Part shown: positions 27,401-36,081 of the stretch, one piece after another
How the letters are laid out: each line of letters opens with the position of its first letter
Position numbering within the stretch: the first letter of the stretch is position 1
Assembly: GCF_001279775.1 (NCBI RefSeq)
Contig: NZ_LGDG01000017.1
Coordinates: forward strand, 1-64,000
Source of the DNA: Streptomyces sp. MMG1533
GTDB taxonomy: Bacteria > Actinomycetota > Actinomycetes > Streptomycetales > Streptomycetaceae
Length of the DNA: 64,000 nt
Direction of reading: 5' to 3'
Made by a program: the position numbers and the translations under genes
The notes under the pieces: generated by a model
The model's input: the letters and a program-made list of their open reading frames with translations, nothing else
Told to the model about the DNA's origin: nothing
Database searches by the model: none

Positions 27401-27720
27401 GGCTGGTCGAGCATGCCGGCCGACATCCACTTGAAGACCCAGTGCAGCGAGTGCGTCTCGTACTCGTCGAAGTCCTCGGGCCGCTCGTCCCACATGCGCA
27501 GCAGCCGCGCGAAGGGGACGAACATCTTGGCCTTCTCGGAGCTGTAGTTGTAGACCTTCAGCTGGTGCCCGAGCGCCTCGATCACCGCGAGCGGGATGTT
27601 CAGCTTCTCCGCCTCGGCGAGCAGCTGCTCCGCGCGCGCGTTGCGGGCCGGTCCCTCCGGCTGCTCGGAGTTCTCCGCCATTGCCCGGCGCAGCTCGTCG
27701 AAGTCCGTGATCTCACTCAT
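24442..27720 (-). CDS. Large tetratricopeptide-repeat protein coupled to Hsp90-like gene
   Basis: A 1092-residue, mostly helical protein with no signal peptide or membrane segment. Residues 1-380 form a conserved-looking helical N-terminal part (MSEITDFDELRRAMAENSEQ start). There is then a TPR-like stretch (about 395-540), a disordered Asp/Gly/Pro linker of 10-residue repeats (about 551-629), and a second TPR solenoid (about 640-1070) with typical A-x-A-W/Y spacing. Its ATG overlaps the stop of the upstream Hsp90-like gene (ATGA), so both are made together. In eukaryotes TPR proteins are Hsp90 co-chaperones, but the MEEVD tail that they bind is absent here. The function is not known. Confidence 0.85.
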   Translation of the reverse strand: MSEITDFDELRRAMAENSEQPEGPARNARAEQLLAEAEKLNIPLAVIEALGHQLKVYNYSSEKAKMFVPFARLLRMWDERPEDFDEYETHSLHWVFKWMSAGMLDQPHIPLASIEKWLGEMEHRYRLAGHSERAVRGAEFSVAAHIGDVARAERAYAAWLAADRDAMADCHACELHGQGWWQAERGRDGEALELWAPVLEGAFSCAHEPHTVLASSLVPLLRLGRGDEARANHLRGFRLVRAMESMRGAYADHVEFCALSGNEARGLELLAERPAYFTDDGHPRSKLDFMAVVALLMDRLTELGLGDQRVPGPADREWSARELAAHARGQALALAARFDERNGTRHVSERASARMAQRPLVERLPLGVRSARAVSSHPVAPPVAVTPQAPDLAALLAEARRLSDTLQPNAVEAWAAVAQAAEGVELDARDRAEIADHEAMDRGPEGVGLFEHAAELYAEAGDPGEALAAHARAAYVRALMGHVDEALTAVAEPYDEILALYAEGGTGVRQTASVLMGRARILMRRVQEVVESLGDDRGLADESQGEPARGDGPWDETVSGDGPRAAVIPDDGSRGEAPPGSGHQGETLPGVNPQGTSPDGDPQGETPPGDNPHDTTPDGDPQDEPVPAGGPRRGVDPVGRSSVGSVLADAEVAAREVLALVDGHTGDDVRLASRAAEAQAMLAELAAHSGDVEVAAELFARAAAAFVGAGLPWFAVEYEARLAGLAHHLGDLAETERALRAALEHGGPHLEAIGRAQLHLQLAEVVGGRGLTEEAAEHALEAAHWADEAGEGPTLGAWARQQLGGFLLRLGRWAEAAEVLESALPDLNAETHGDGAIVQTQWWLGDCLSELGEHRAAAERRLQAAEIARHWPEQHDHATLAHLAAESLGHAGQHSDADRAYARAGDLWRSLGNVHGLVRSLRARAWLALRPEEGPDEARELMASAVQECETALGSDVADEDARQRLVAELGHTRRQFGDLLARSAAEDAEDDSIRAVLEESLAQVAEAIVLFASLGADALHSRTGAELTAGWLEADLSRPARAAARARAVLAAYGADGDEDDVAEARLAEARQLLQVVEEQAAAQADEQPAD
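25834..26070 (-). repeat. 30-bp in-frame tandem repeat array in the TPR gene
   Basis: Eight degenerate units, seven of 30 bp and one of 27 bp, each encoding a 10-residue unit close to DPQGETPPGD (variants DGPWDETVSG, SGHQGETLPG, VNPQGTSPDG, NPHDTTPDG). It forms a flexible acidic linker between the two helical halves. Copy number is likely to vary among strains. Confidence 0.85.
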
Positions 27721-29546
27721 CAGTGACCGTCCTCGCCGTGGGTGGCCCATTCCAGGAGGCCGATGAACGCCCGGTTCAGCAGCGCCGAGTCGGCGGGCCT
27801 GAGCGGCCGCTGCGCCATCAGCAGCGCCTGTCCGTACAGGGACTCGGTGGCGGTGCCGATCAGCTCGGGGTCGCGCAGGGAACTGATCCGCCGGATCAGC
27901 GGGTTGAGGTGGTTGAGCACCAGCCGCGCGCGCGGGGCGCTGCCCCGCAGCGAGCCGAGGATGCCCGCCCACAGGTCGTCGGCCTGGTCCTCGGCCTCCG
28001 CCCGGGCCTGCTCGTGCCGCGCGGCCCGGTCGTCCAGGTGCAGCGCGGGCACGGAGAGCGGATGGAAGGCGCGCAGGACGACATCACAGCCCAGGGGGTC
28101 GAGTTTGGCCCGTGCGGCCGCCAGGAAGCCCGCCAGGGCCAGCTCCTCGGCCGGATCGACCGCGTCCAGATGCGCGGTCACGGTGTCGGCGTCCAGCTCC
28201 GCGACCACCGTCCCCGGCCGTACCGACGGCAGCGCCTCGATCAGCTCACTGTCGTACGTGTAGCCGCCGTTGATCACTCCGACGCCCTGCGCGGACGCGA
28301 TCGGCGCGACCTGCCGGTACTCCTCGACGCTCCGCGTGAAGTGCACCACCGGGTGCCGCTGCGCGAACTCCTCCAGGGACAGCCGCCCGTCGGTCGTCTC
28401 GAAGGGCAGCCACGGCAGCATCGTGCGCAGCATCTCCCGGTCGTGCCGCGCCAGCGACTTCACGCCCAGGTGGTGCACCGACAGGAACGCGTCCAGCCGC
28501 TCCGGATCACCGGCCGCCAGGCCCGTCAGCCAGGACCGGATCCTTTCGCCCAGCGCCTCCCGTACGGCGGCCAGCGTCTCGTCCTCGTACAGCGACTCGC
28601 GCGAGGCCGTGGGCCGCAGGCTGTCCGTGTCCAGGACGCAGCGCACGAAGAACGCCCAGTCCGGCAGGAGCTGTTCGCCCCGCTCGGTCAGCAGCATGCC
28701 CTTCAGATGCACGCGGTGAGTCGCCCGCTGGGCCGGACTGACCGCCGACGGCAGGACGTACGCCATCCCGCGGATCCCGGCGAGCGGTACGTCCAGCTCG
28801 ATCGAGTCCAGCGGAGTGAACCCGAACAGGTCGTAGCAGTGCCGCGCCAGGGCCACCCTTCGGGTGGCGGGGCTCGGATACGTGCGGTCCCAGGGCGCGG
28901 GCAGGTCGGTGACCGCCTCGTCGCCCACCCGCACGTCGTACGGCAGCAACGAGCCGAAGTCCCGCGCCAGCGCGAGGACACGCTCCTCGGAGAGCCACTC
29001 CCCGGCACCGGCCCGCGCCACCAGGTGCACCGTGGTGCCCGGTTCCGGACGGGCCTCGTCCGGCAGCGTCCGCACGGTGTACGAACCGTCGTCGCTCGCC
29101 GTCCACTCCACGGGCGCCGCATCGGGCGTACGCGCACTGCGGCTGACCACCCGGATCCGCCCGGCGACCACGAAACAGGCGAGCAGGCCGATGCCGAACT
29201 GCCCGAGGAAGTCGGAGCGGGCCTCCTGCAGTCCGTCGGCGCGCTTGGAGCTGCGCCCGATGGTGGCGAGGAGGGTGTGCACGTCCGCCTCGGTGAGCCC
29301 GACCCCGGAGTCCTCGACACGCAGGGACCCGCCCTCGGCGTACAGCCGCACGCGCGCCGGAGCGTCGGGCTGCTCGGCCCGCCGGGCGGTGATCGCGTCC
29401 ACCGCGTTCTGCAGCAGCTCGCGAAGATAGACCTTGGGGCTGGAGTAGAGGTGATGGGAGAGCAGGTCCACGAGACCGCGCAGGTCGACCTGGAACGTAT
29501 GGGGTGACTGGGGTGCCGGGGAAGGCTGTGAGGTCTGGGAGTCCAT
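27720..29546 (-). CDS. Hsp90-family (HtpG-like) ATPase
   Basis: A 608-residue Hsp90-family protein. The GHKL ATP site is complete: ELLQNAVDAI (Glu43, Asn47), VEDSGVGL (Asp79, the GxG loop) and GQFGIGLLACFVV (about 115-127). A middle domain follows, with conserved-type arginines (RESLYEDE). The C-terminal dimerisation part is short and ends without MEEVD. Typical HtpG is 620-640 residues, and the Streptomyces proteins form a divergent branch. ATG 29546 is the start; the ribosome site is weak. The stop overlaps the TPR gene start. The operon lies divergent to recG. Confidence 0.92.
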   Translation of the reverse strand: MDSQTSQPSPAPQSPHTFQVDLRGLVDLLSHHLYSSPKVYLRELLQNAVDAITARRAEQPDAPARVRLYAEGGSLRVEDSGVGLTEADVHTLLATIGRSSKRADGLQEARSDFLGQFGIGLLACFVVAGRIRVVSRSARTPDAAPVEWTASDDGSYTVRTLPDEARPEPGTTVHLVARAGAGEWLSEERVLALARDFGSLLPYDVRVGDEAVTDLPAPWDRTYPSPATRRVALARHCYDLFGFTPLDSIELDVPLAGIRGMAYVLPSAVSPAQRATHRVHLKGMLLTERGEQLLPDWAFFVRCVLDTDSLRPTASRESLYEDETLAAVREALGERIRSWLTGLAAGDPERLDAFLSVHHLGVKSLARHDREMLRTMLPWLPFETTDGRLSLEEFAQRHPVVHFTRSVEEYRQVAPIASAQGVGVINGGYTYDSELIEALPSVRPGTVVAELDADTVTAHLDAVDPAEELALAGFLAAARAKLDPLGCDVVLRAFHPLSVPALHLDDRAARHEQARAEAEDQADDLWAGILGSLRGSAPRARLVLNHLNPLIRRISSLRDPELIGTATESLYGQALLMAQRPLRPADSALLNRAFIGLLEWATHGEDGH

Positions 29547-29711
29547 CGTCGCTGCGCCGGTGGGGGGTCGGGCGACGGCGCGGGGTCGGGCGGTCCCGTG
29601 TGAGGCGGTGACCGCGGGGATGGCCTAGGGCGCGCCATCCTAAGCCCCAACCAGCCGTCTGACCAGGGGTTTCCCGAGACGTATACGGCATTGTCAGTGC
29701 CGTGGTGTGCA

Positions 29712-32700
29712 ATGGATCTCGTGCCCGCACTGGAAGAACCACTAGAACAACCATTGAAGGCAGTGCTCGGCCCCGCCACCGCGAAGGTGATGGCCGAGCA
29801 CCTCGGCCTGCACACCGTCGGCGACCTCCTGCACCACTACCCGCGCAGATACGAGGAGCGGGGCCAGCTCACCCACCTCGCCGACCTCCCCATGGACGAG
29901 CACGTCACCGTGGTCGCCCAGGTCGCCGACGCCCGCCTGCACACCTTCGCTTCGGCCAAGGCCCCGCGCGGCAAGGGCCAGCGCCTCGAGGTGACCATCA
30001 CGGACGGCAGCGGCCGACTCCAACTGGTCTTCTTCGGCAACGGCGTTCACAAGCCCCACAAGGAACTCCTGCCGGGCACACGCGCGCTGTTCGCGGGCAA
30101 GGTCTCCGTCTTCAACCGCCGCCTCCAACTCGCACACCCGGCGTACGAATTGCTCCGAGGCGACAGCGAGGAGGCCGTCGACACCTGGGCCGGCGCCCTC
30201 ATCCCGATCTACCCGGCCACCGCCAAACTGGAGTCCTGGAAGATCGGCAAGGCGCTCCAGACGGTCCTGCCGAGCGCCCAGGAAGCCCTCGACCCCCTCC
30301 CGGACTCGCTGCGCGAGGGCCGTGGACTGGTCTCCCTGCCCGAGGCCCTCCTCAAGATCCACCGCCCCCACACCAAGGCCGACATCGACGACGCCCGCTC
30401 CCGCCTCAAGTGGGACGAGGCCTTCGTCCTCCAGGTCGCCCTCGCCCGCCGCCGCCATGCCGACGCCCTGCTCCCCGCGGTCCCCCGCAAACCCGCCCCC
30501 GAAGGCCTCCTCACGGCCTTCGACGCCCGCCTCCCCTTCACCCTCACCGACGGCCAGCAGAAGGTCTCCAGGGAGATCTTCGACGACCTGGCGACGGACC
30601 ATCCGATGCACCGGCTGCTCCAGGGCGAGGTCGGCTCGGGCAAGGCACAGCCGCTTGACTCACTCGTGCTGACCCCTGCCGGTTTTCGCCGCATGGGGGA
30701 CTTGAGGGTGAGGGACGAGGTTGTCGTGCCGGACGGGGAGATCGCACTGATCGACGGTGTCTTCCCGCAAGGAGAGCGAGAGGTCTGGCGCCTGGTCCTG
30801 TCCGACGGAAGCTCTGTCGAGTGCGACGACGAGCATCTCTGGATCGTCGGCACGAGTTGTGGTTGGCACCGGGGGCAGGCTCCCAAGGTCATGACGACTC
30901 GGGAGATCCGGCTGGACACCTTCGAAGCCGACGGCTCTTCGAAGTGGTATCTCCCAGCGGCTGTCCCGGTTGATCTCGGAGATGACTCGGGGCCGCCCCT
31001 CGATCCGTACCTGTGCGGTCTCCTCTTGGGGGACGGATCATTCCGGCACGACCTGCGCCTGGCGACCGTCGACGACGAGATCCGTGACGCTGCGGCGACA
31101 GCCGTGGCGCCCGACTGCCGGCTGGTCCCCGTGAAGGGGTCCCGTCGTGACCATACGATTCAGCCGGCACATCGGGCGGGAGGTGTGCTCAATCCTGTGA
31201 TTCAAACCCTGCGTGAGCTCAACCTGTGGGGTGTGACATCGCACGGGAAATTCGTTCCCGACGAGTTCAAGAACACGTCGATCAAGAACCGTCTCGCGCT
31301 GCTGCAAGGCCTTCTGGATACAGACGGCACCGTCGGCAAGGATGGCTTGAGCATCTCGCTCTGTTCAGCCTCGCGCAGGCTCGCCGAGGACGTTGCCTGG
31401 CTGGTCCGCTCGCTCGGCGGTAGGGCCCGCGTCCTTCCGGAAAAGGCCGCCTTCAACGTCTCGGTGGCTCTTCCCGAGGAGTACGCACCGTTCCGGCTCA
31501 CGCGGAAGGCCGAGCGGGTGCGTTTGCGCCCCGAGCACAACACCTTCCGAAGAGGGATCCGTGCTGTGGAGCACGTGGGGCGAAAACCCGTTCAGTGCAT
31601 CAGCGTCGCTCACCCGAGTCATGCATACGTCACGGACAACTTCACGGTCACCCACAACACGATGGTGGCTCTCCGCGCCATGCTCGCCACAGTCGACGCG
31701 GGCGGCCAGGCCGCCATGTTGGCCCCCACCGAGGTGCTGGCCCAGCAGCATCACCGGTCGGTCGTCGAGATGATGGGGGAGTTGGCCGAGGGCGGGATGC
31801 TGGGCGGCGCCGAGCGGGCCACCAAGGTGGTGCTGCTCACCGGGTCCATGGGCGCGGCCGCCCGCCGCCAGGCCCTGCTCGATCTCGTCACCGGCGAGGC
31901 CGGCATCGTGATCGGCACGCATGCGCTGATCGAGGACAAGGTGCAGTTCCACGACCTCGGCCTGGTCGTGGTCGACGAACAGCACCGGTTCGGCGTGGAG
32001 CAGCGCGATGCCCTGCGCGGCAAGGGCAAGCAGCCGCCCCACCTGCTCGTCATGACCGCCACGCCCATTCCGCGCACGGTCGCCATGACCGTCTTCGGCG
32101 ACCTGGAGACCTCGGTCCTCGACCAGCTCCCGGCCGGGCGCTCACCCATCGCCAGCCATGTCGTCCCGGCCGCCGACAAGCCGCACTTCCTGGCCCGGGC
32201 CTGGGAGCGCGTGCGCGAGGAGGTCGAGAACGGCCACCAGGCGTACGTCGTCTGCCCCCGCATCGGGGACGAGGAGGACGACCCCAAGAAGGCCGGCAAG
32301 AAGAAGTCCCCCGAGGACGAGGCCGAGAAGCGCCCGCCCCTCGCCGTCCTCGAAGTCGCCGACCAGCTCGCCAAGGGACCCCTCGGCGGCCTCAAGGTCG
32401 AGGTTCTGCACGGCCGTATGCCCCCCGACGACAAGGACGCCGTCATGCGCCGCTTCGCCGCCGGGGAGACCGACGTCCTGGTCGCCACCACGGTCATCGA
32501 GGTCGGGGTCAACGTGCCCAACGCCACCGCGATGGTGATCATGGACGCCGACCGCTTCGGCGTCTCCCAGCTGCACCAGCTGCGCGGCCGCGTCGGCCGT
32601 GGCTCGGCGGCCGGCCTGTGCCTCCTGGTCAGCGAGATGCCGGAGGCGAGCGCGGCCCGCCAGCGGCTGAACGCCGTGGCCGCCACCCTCGACGGCTTCG

Positions 32701-32945
32701 AGCTCTCCCGCATCGACCTCGAACAGCGCCGTGAGGGTGACGTCCTCGGCCAGGCCCAGTCCGGCACCCGCTCCAGCCTGCGGATGCTCGCCGTCATCGA
32801 GGACGAGGAGATCATCGCCGAGGCCCGCGAGGAGGCCACCACCCTCGTCACCGCCGACCCGGACCTCACCAGCCTCCCGGGCCTGCGCACGGCCCTGGAC
32901 GCCCTGCTGGACGAGGAGAGGGAGCAGTACCTCGACAAGGGGTGA
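29712..32945 (+). CDS. recG: ATP-dependent DNA helicase RecG, interrupted by an intein
   Basis: The frame encodes 1077 residues from ATG 29712; removing the 338-residue intein leaves 739, the normal RecG length. RecG regresses stalled forks and branch-migrates Holliday junctions. The N-terminal wedge (OB) domain spans about 1-270. Walker A GSGK/T is split by the intein (GSGK before 30645, T at 31659). The DEQHRFGVEQR box (motif II), TATPIPRT, and the helicase C-terminal motifs TTVIEVGVNVPNA and QLRGRVGRG are intact. A Lys/Glu-rich insertion (DPKKAGKKKSPEDE) sits in the second helicase domain. TTG 29691 and GTG 29697 are alternative starts. Without splicing the ATP site is destroyed, so activity depends on the intein. 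Confidence 0.97.
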   Translation: MDLVPALEEPLEQPLKAVLGPATAKVMAEHLGLHTVGDLLHHYPRRYEERGQLTHLADLPMDEHVTVVAQVADARLHTFASAKAPRGKGQRLEVTITDGSGRLQLVFFGNGVHKPHKELLPGTRALFAGKVSVFNRRLQLAHPAYELLRGDSEEAVDTWAGALIPIYPATAKLESWKIGKALQTVLPSAQEALDPLPDSLREGRGLVSLPEALLKIHRPHTKADIDDARSRLKWDEAFVLQVALARRRHADALLPAVPRKPAPEGLLTAFDARLPFTLTDGQQKVSREIFDDLATDHPMHRLLQGEVGSGKAQPLDSLVLTPAGFRRMGDLRVRDEVVVPDGEIALIDGVFPQGEREVWRLVLSDGSSVECDDEHLWIVGTSCGWHRGQAPKVMTTREIRLDTFEADGSSKWYLPAAVPVDLGDDSGPPLDPYLCGLLLGDGSFRHDLRLATVDDEIRDAAATAVAPDCRLVPVKGSRRDHTIQPAHRAGGVLNPVIQTLRELNLWGVTSHGKFVPDEFKNTSIKNRLALLQGLLDTDGTVGKDGLSISLCSASRRLAEDVAWLVRSLGGRARVLPEKAAFNVSVALPEEYAPFRLTRKAERVRLRPEHNTFRRGIRAVEHVGRKPVQCISVAHPSHAYVTDNFTVTHNTMVALRAMLATVDAGGQAAMLAPTEVLAQQHHRSVVEMMGELAEGGMLGGAERATKVVLLTGSMGAAARRQALLDLVTGEAGIVIGTHALIEDKVQFHDLGLVVVDEQHRFGVEQRDALRGKGKQPPHLLVMTATPIPRTVAMTVFGDLETSVLDQLPAGRSPIASHVVPAADKPHFLARAWERVREEVENGHQAYVVCPRIGDEEDDPKKAGKKKSPEDEAEKRPPLAVLEVADQLAKGPLGGLKVEVLHGRMPPDDKDAVMRRFAAGETDVLVATTVIEVGVNVPNATAMVIMDADRFGVSQLHQLRGRVGRGSAAGLCLLVSEMPEASAARQRLNAVAATLDGFELSRIDLEQRREGDVLGQAQSGTRSSLRMLAVIEDEEIIAEAREEATTLVTADPDLTSLPGLRTALDALLDEEREQYLDKG
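30645..31658 (+). mobile_element. Class 3 (WCT) intein with LAGLIDADG homing endonuclease, in RecG
   Basis: A 338-residue in-frame insertion exactly between Lys and Thr of the Walker A motif. It begins with Ala (AQPLDSLVLTPAGF), not Cys or Ser, and ends His337-Asn338 before Thr+1. Block B is DEHLW (His64, Trp66). Block F is VQCISV, with Cys318 at the F:4 position; block G is VTHN with Thr336. Trp66, Cys318 and Thr336 together are the signature of class 3 inteins, in which the block F Cys replaces the N-terminal nucleophile. Two endonuclease motifs are present: LCGLLLGDGS (123-132) and LLQGLLDTDG (219-228), each with its acidic residue. Codon use (TTG, CTT, GTT, ACA) is less GC-biased than in the flanking recG sequence, suggesting recent transfer. 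Confidence 0.95.
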
Positions 32946-33022
32946 CCCGGCGCGCACAGCTCTCGGGCTGAGAGACTGGAACCCCACCAAGCTCCACCGA
33001 CGTACGGACAAGGACCGAGGAC

Positions 33023-33607
33023 ATGACCCGCGTGATCGCCGGCGCAGCCGGCGGACGCCGCCTGGCCGTCCCACCGGGAACCGGCACCCGCCCCACCTCC
33101 GACCGCGCGCGAGAGGGCCTCTTCTCCACCTGGCAGTCCCTGCTCGGCGGCCCGCTGGACGGTGAACGGGTCCTCGACCTGTACGCCGGTTCCGGTGCCG
33201 TCGGCCTGGAGGCGCTGTCCCGCGGAGCCGGCCACACCCTGCTCGTCGAGGCCGACGCCCGGGCCGCCCGCATCGTCCGGGAGAACGTGAAGAGCCTGGG
33301 CCTGCCCGGCGCCGAGGTCCGGGCGGGCAAGGCCCAGCAGGTGATCCAGACGCCGCCGGCACAGCCGTACGACCTCGTCTTCCTGGACCCGCCGTACGCC
33401 GTAACGGACGACGATCTTCGGGAGATTCTGCTCACACTCCGCACGGAGGGCTGGCTCGCGCCCGATGCCCTCGTCACCGTGGAGCGCAGCACCAGAGGCG
33501 GCGAATTCAGGTGGCCGGACGGTTTCGACGCGATCCGGGCCCGTCGCTACGGCGAGGGAACGTTTTGGTACGGTCGCGCCGCCTCTACGTGCGAAGACGC
33601 ACGATGA
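33023..33607 (+). CDS. rsmD: 16S rRNA (guanine-966-N2)-methyltransferase RsmD
   Basis: A 194-residue SAM-dependent methyltransferase. [17 protein letters not shown] and [15 protein letters not shown] at the N-terminus are typical of RsmD; the SAM loop is [20 protein letters not shown] and the catalytic motif LDPPY. ATG 33023 follows AGGACCGAGG. It lies between recG and coaD, the usual actinobacterial order. Confidence 0.96.
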   Translation: MTRVIAGAAGGRRLAVPPGTGTRPTSDRAREGLFSTWQSLLGGPLDGERVLDLYAGSGAVGLEALSRGAGHTLLVEADARAARIVRENVKSLGLPGAEVRAGKAQQVIQTPPAQPYDLVFLDPPYAVTDDDLREILLTLRTEGWLAPDALVTVERSTRGGEFRWPDGFDAIRARRYGEGTFWYGRAASTCEDAR

Positions 33608-33633
33608 CCGGACCGGAGAGCGAGGGATCTCAA

Positions 33634-34113
33634 GTGCGCCGCGCCGTCTGTCCCGGGTCGTTCGACCCGATCACCAACGGACACCTCGACATCATTTCCC
33701 GCGCCTCCCGTCTGTACGACGAGGTCTATGTCGCGGTCATGATCAACAAATCCAAGAAGGGCCTGTTCGAGGTCGACGAACGGATCGGCCTGATCCGCCA
33801 GGTCACCGCCGAGTACGAGAACGTCCGGGTCGAGGCCTTCCACGGCCTCCTCGTCGACTTCTGCAAGCAGCGCGACATCCCGGCCATCGTCAAGGGTCTG
33901 CGCGCGGTGAGCGACTTCGACTACGAGCTGCAGATGGCCCAGATGAACATCGGCCTCTCGGGTATCGAGACGCTCTTCGTCCCGACCAACCCGACCTACA
34001 GTTTCCTGTCGTCCTCCCTGGTCAAGGAGGTCGCGACCTGGGGCGGAGACGTCTCCCACCTGGTGCCGCCGGTGGTCTTCGAGGCCCTGACCGAACGCCT
34101 GAAGAAGGACTGA
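33634..34113 (+). CDS. coaD: Phosphopantetheine adenylyltransferase
   Basis: A 159-residue nucleotidyltransferase for the fourth step of CoA synthesis. The TxGH-type motif is in [33 protein letters not shown] and the C-terminal SSSLVKEVA are also family hallmarks. GTG 33634 ([10 protein letters not shown]) is preferred over ATG 33604: it gives the usual 159-residue length and has GAGGGA upstream. Confidence 0.97.
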   Translation: MRRAVCPGSFDPITNGHLDIISRASRLYDEVYVAVMINKSKKGLFEVDERIGLIRQVTAEYENVRVEAFHGLLVDFCKQRDIPAIVKGLRAVSDFDYELQMAQMNIGLSGIETLFVPTNPTYSFLSSSLVKEVATWGGDVSHLVPPVVFEALTERLKKD

Positions 34114-34211
34114 GCATCTGACGGCCCGTCACCCGGTGTCGGACGGCCGCCCCATGGCCGTACAGTCGTTCCGTCCGTCTCCAACACAGCTGTAGAGAGT
34201 GGCGAGCACAG

Positions 34212-35270
34212 GTGGACGTGCAGAAGAAGCTCGACGAGATCGTGACCTCGGTCTCGGGCGCCCGGTCGATGCCCATGTCGGCCTCGTGCGTGGTAAACCG
34301 CGCCGAACTGCTCTCGATGCTCGAAGAGCTGCGCCAGGCCCTGCCCGGCTCCCTCGCGCAGGCCCAGGAGCTGATCGGCGACCGCGAGCAGATGGTCGAG
34401 CAGGCCCGCCAGGAGGCCGAGCGGATCATCGGGCAGGCGCACGCCGAGCGCGGCTCCCTGATCTCCGACACGGAGGTCGCCCGCCGCTCTCAGGCCGAGG
34501 CCGACCGCATCCTCGCCGAGGCCCGCAAGGAAGCCGAGGACGTCCGCGCGGAGGCCGACGACTACGTCGACTCCAAGCTCGCCAACTTCGAGGTCGTCCT
34601 CACCAAGACCCTCGGTTCGGTGGGCCGCGGCCGCGAGAAGCTCCTCGGCACCGGACCCGGCGTCGACGAGCAGGGCTACGAGGACGAGGACGCTCCCGAG
34701 CGCAGCCACGACCCGGAAACCCTGCGCCGCACGGCGGACGACTACGTCGACGTCAAGCTCGGCGCCTTCGAGGCGGTCCTGGCCAAGACCCTGGAGGCCG
34801 TCGGCCGCGGCCGCCAGAAGCTGCACGGCCGGATCGCCACGGACGACCTCGGCGCCCTCGCCGACGACCTCGGCACCGTCCAGCACTCCAGCGACGCCGA
34901 CTACCTGGCCGACCTCACCGCCCTCGCGGAGGCGGACACCGCGGCCGCCCAGGCCGCGCCCGCCGAGCAGCCCGTACCCCAGCAGTACGAGCAGCAGCCG
35001 GCCTACGGCTACCAGCAGCAGGCCGCCGACCCCTACGGCTACCAGCAGCAGTACGGCGCCCAGCAGGACACGTACGGCTACCAGCAGGCCGACCCGTACG
35101 CCTATCAGGGCTACGACGGTCAGCAGGGCGCATACGACCCGCACCAGGCCCAGCAGGGCTACGCCGAGCAGCAGCAGATGCCCGCTCTCGACGAGACCAG
35201 CCTCTTCGACACCGGCATGATCAGTGCGGAGCAGCTGCGGGCCTTCGAGCAGGGGCGCGGAAACGGCTGA
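34212..35270 (+). CDS. DivIVA/Wag31-like coiled-coil protein with Gln/Tyr-rich tail
   Basis: A 352-residue protein: helical N-terminal part (MDVQKKLDEIVTSVSGARSM), a coiled coil (about 50-125), and a second amphipathic segment. Two near-copies of ADDYVDSKLANFEVVLTKTL occur (near residues 116 and 177: DDYVDVKLGAFEAVLAKTL). A disordered tail with YGYQQQ repeats (about 255-320) ends in LFDTGMISAEQLRAFEQG. It is a conserved actinobacterial protein often annotated as cell-division initiation or ATP-synthase-b-like; the exact role is unknown. GTG 34212. It sits between coaD and the yceD-rpmF-rnc cluster. Confidence 0.85.
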   Translation: MDVQKKLDEIVTSVSGARSMPMSASCVVNRAELLSMLEELRQALPGSLAQAQELIGDREQMVEQARQEAERIIGQAHAERGSLISDTEVARRSQAEADRILAEARKEAEDVRAEADDYVDSKLANFEVVLTKTLGSVGRGREKLLGTGPGVDEQGYEDEDAPERSHDPETLRRTADDYVDVKLGAFEAVLAKTLEAVGRGRQKLHGRIATDDLGALADDLGTVQHSSDADYLADLTALAEADTAAAQAAPAEQPVPQQYEQQPAYGYQQQAADPYGYQQQYGAQQDTYGYQQADPYAYQGYDGQQGAYDPHQAQQGYAEQQQMPALDETSLFDTGMISAEQLRAFEQGRGNG

Positions 35271-35434
35271 TCAGCCCTTTCAAGAAGGGGCGGTGGCCGG
35301 GAGGGCAGACCGGATTGGGTCGTGAGCGAAAGGTCCAGTATCCTGGCTCTTCGGTCGCGTGTACGTCCGCGATCACCGCTGCCCGGGAACACCGAAGGGC
35401 AGCGTCCCCCGAGCTCAGAAGATCGAAAGCAGGA

Positions 35435-36079
35435 ATGGCTCTGAACGCCCGCCTCGACCACCGCAACCCTCTCGTGTTCGACACGCACGAGCTGGGGCGG
35501 CGTCCTGGCGCGCTGCAGCGCCTGACCCGCGAGGTCGACGCCCCCAAGGATCTCGGGATCCAGGAGGTCATCGGAGTGCCGGAAGGTGCCCCGGTGAAGC
35601 TCGATCTCCGCCTCGAGTCGGTCATGGAAGGGGTGCTTGTCACAGGCACCGCCCGTGCACTGGCCAAGGGGGAGTGCGTAAGGTGTCTGGAGCCGCTTGA
35701 GCTGTCGCTCGAAGCGGACTTCCAGGAGATGTTCTCGTACCCTGACGCCGACGACCGGGGCCGCCCCAAGGCGGAGCCGGCCGACGACGCCGAGGACGAC
35801 GAGGACAGGCTCTTCATCGAGGACGGTTTGTTCGACCTCGAACCCGTGCTGCGTGATGCGGTGGTGCTCGCACTGCCGATGCAGCCGGTGTGCCAGGAAG
35901 ACTGTCTGGGCCTGTGCTCCGAGTGCGGAGCGCGGCTCACGGACGACCCGGCCCACCACCATGACGCCGTCGACATCCGTTGGGCGGCACTGCAGGGACT
36001 CGCCGGTTCACTCGGAGACGGCGAGAAGGACGAGATGAGCGGCGCCGAAGCCGGCGTCGACGAGAAGCAGGAGAAGTAG
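35435..36079 (+). CDS. YceD/DUF177 family protein
   Basis: A 214-residue protein of the DUF177 family, conserved next to rpmF in most bacteria and implicated in 23S rRNA/ribosome metabolism. The family motif [18 protein letters not shown] and the second Cys pair CLGLCSECG are visible; an acidic insertion ([11 protein letters not shown]) lies in the middle. ATG 35435 is chosen. It ends 2 bp before rpmF. Confidence 0.93.
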   Translation: MALNARLDHRNPLVFDTHELGRRPGALQRLTREVDAPKDLGIQEVIGVPEGAPVKLDLRLESVMEGVLVTGTARALAKGECVRCLEPLELSLEADFQEMFSYPDADDRGRPKAEPADDAEDDEDRLFIEDGLFDLEPVLRDAVVLALPMQPVCQEDCLGLCSECGARLTDDPAHHHDAVDIRWAALQGLAGSLGDGEKDEMSGAEAGVDEKQEK

Positions 36080-36081
36080 CC

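Noticed and set aside
29691..29711. Longer RecG start at TTG 29691 or GTG 29697
   Set aside because: The extra residues are not RecG-like; ATG 29712 gives the familiar N-terminus. Not excluded.
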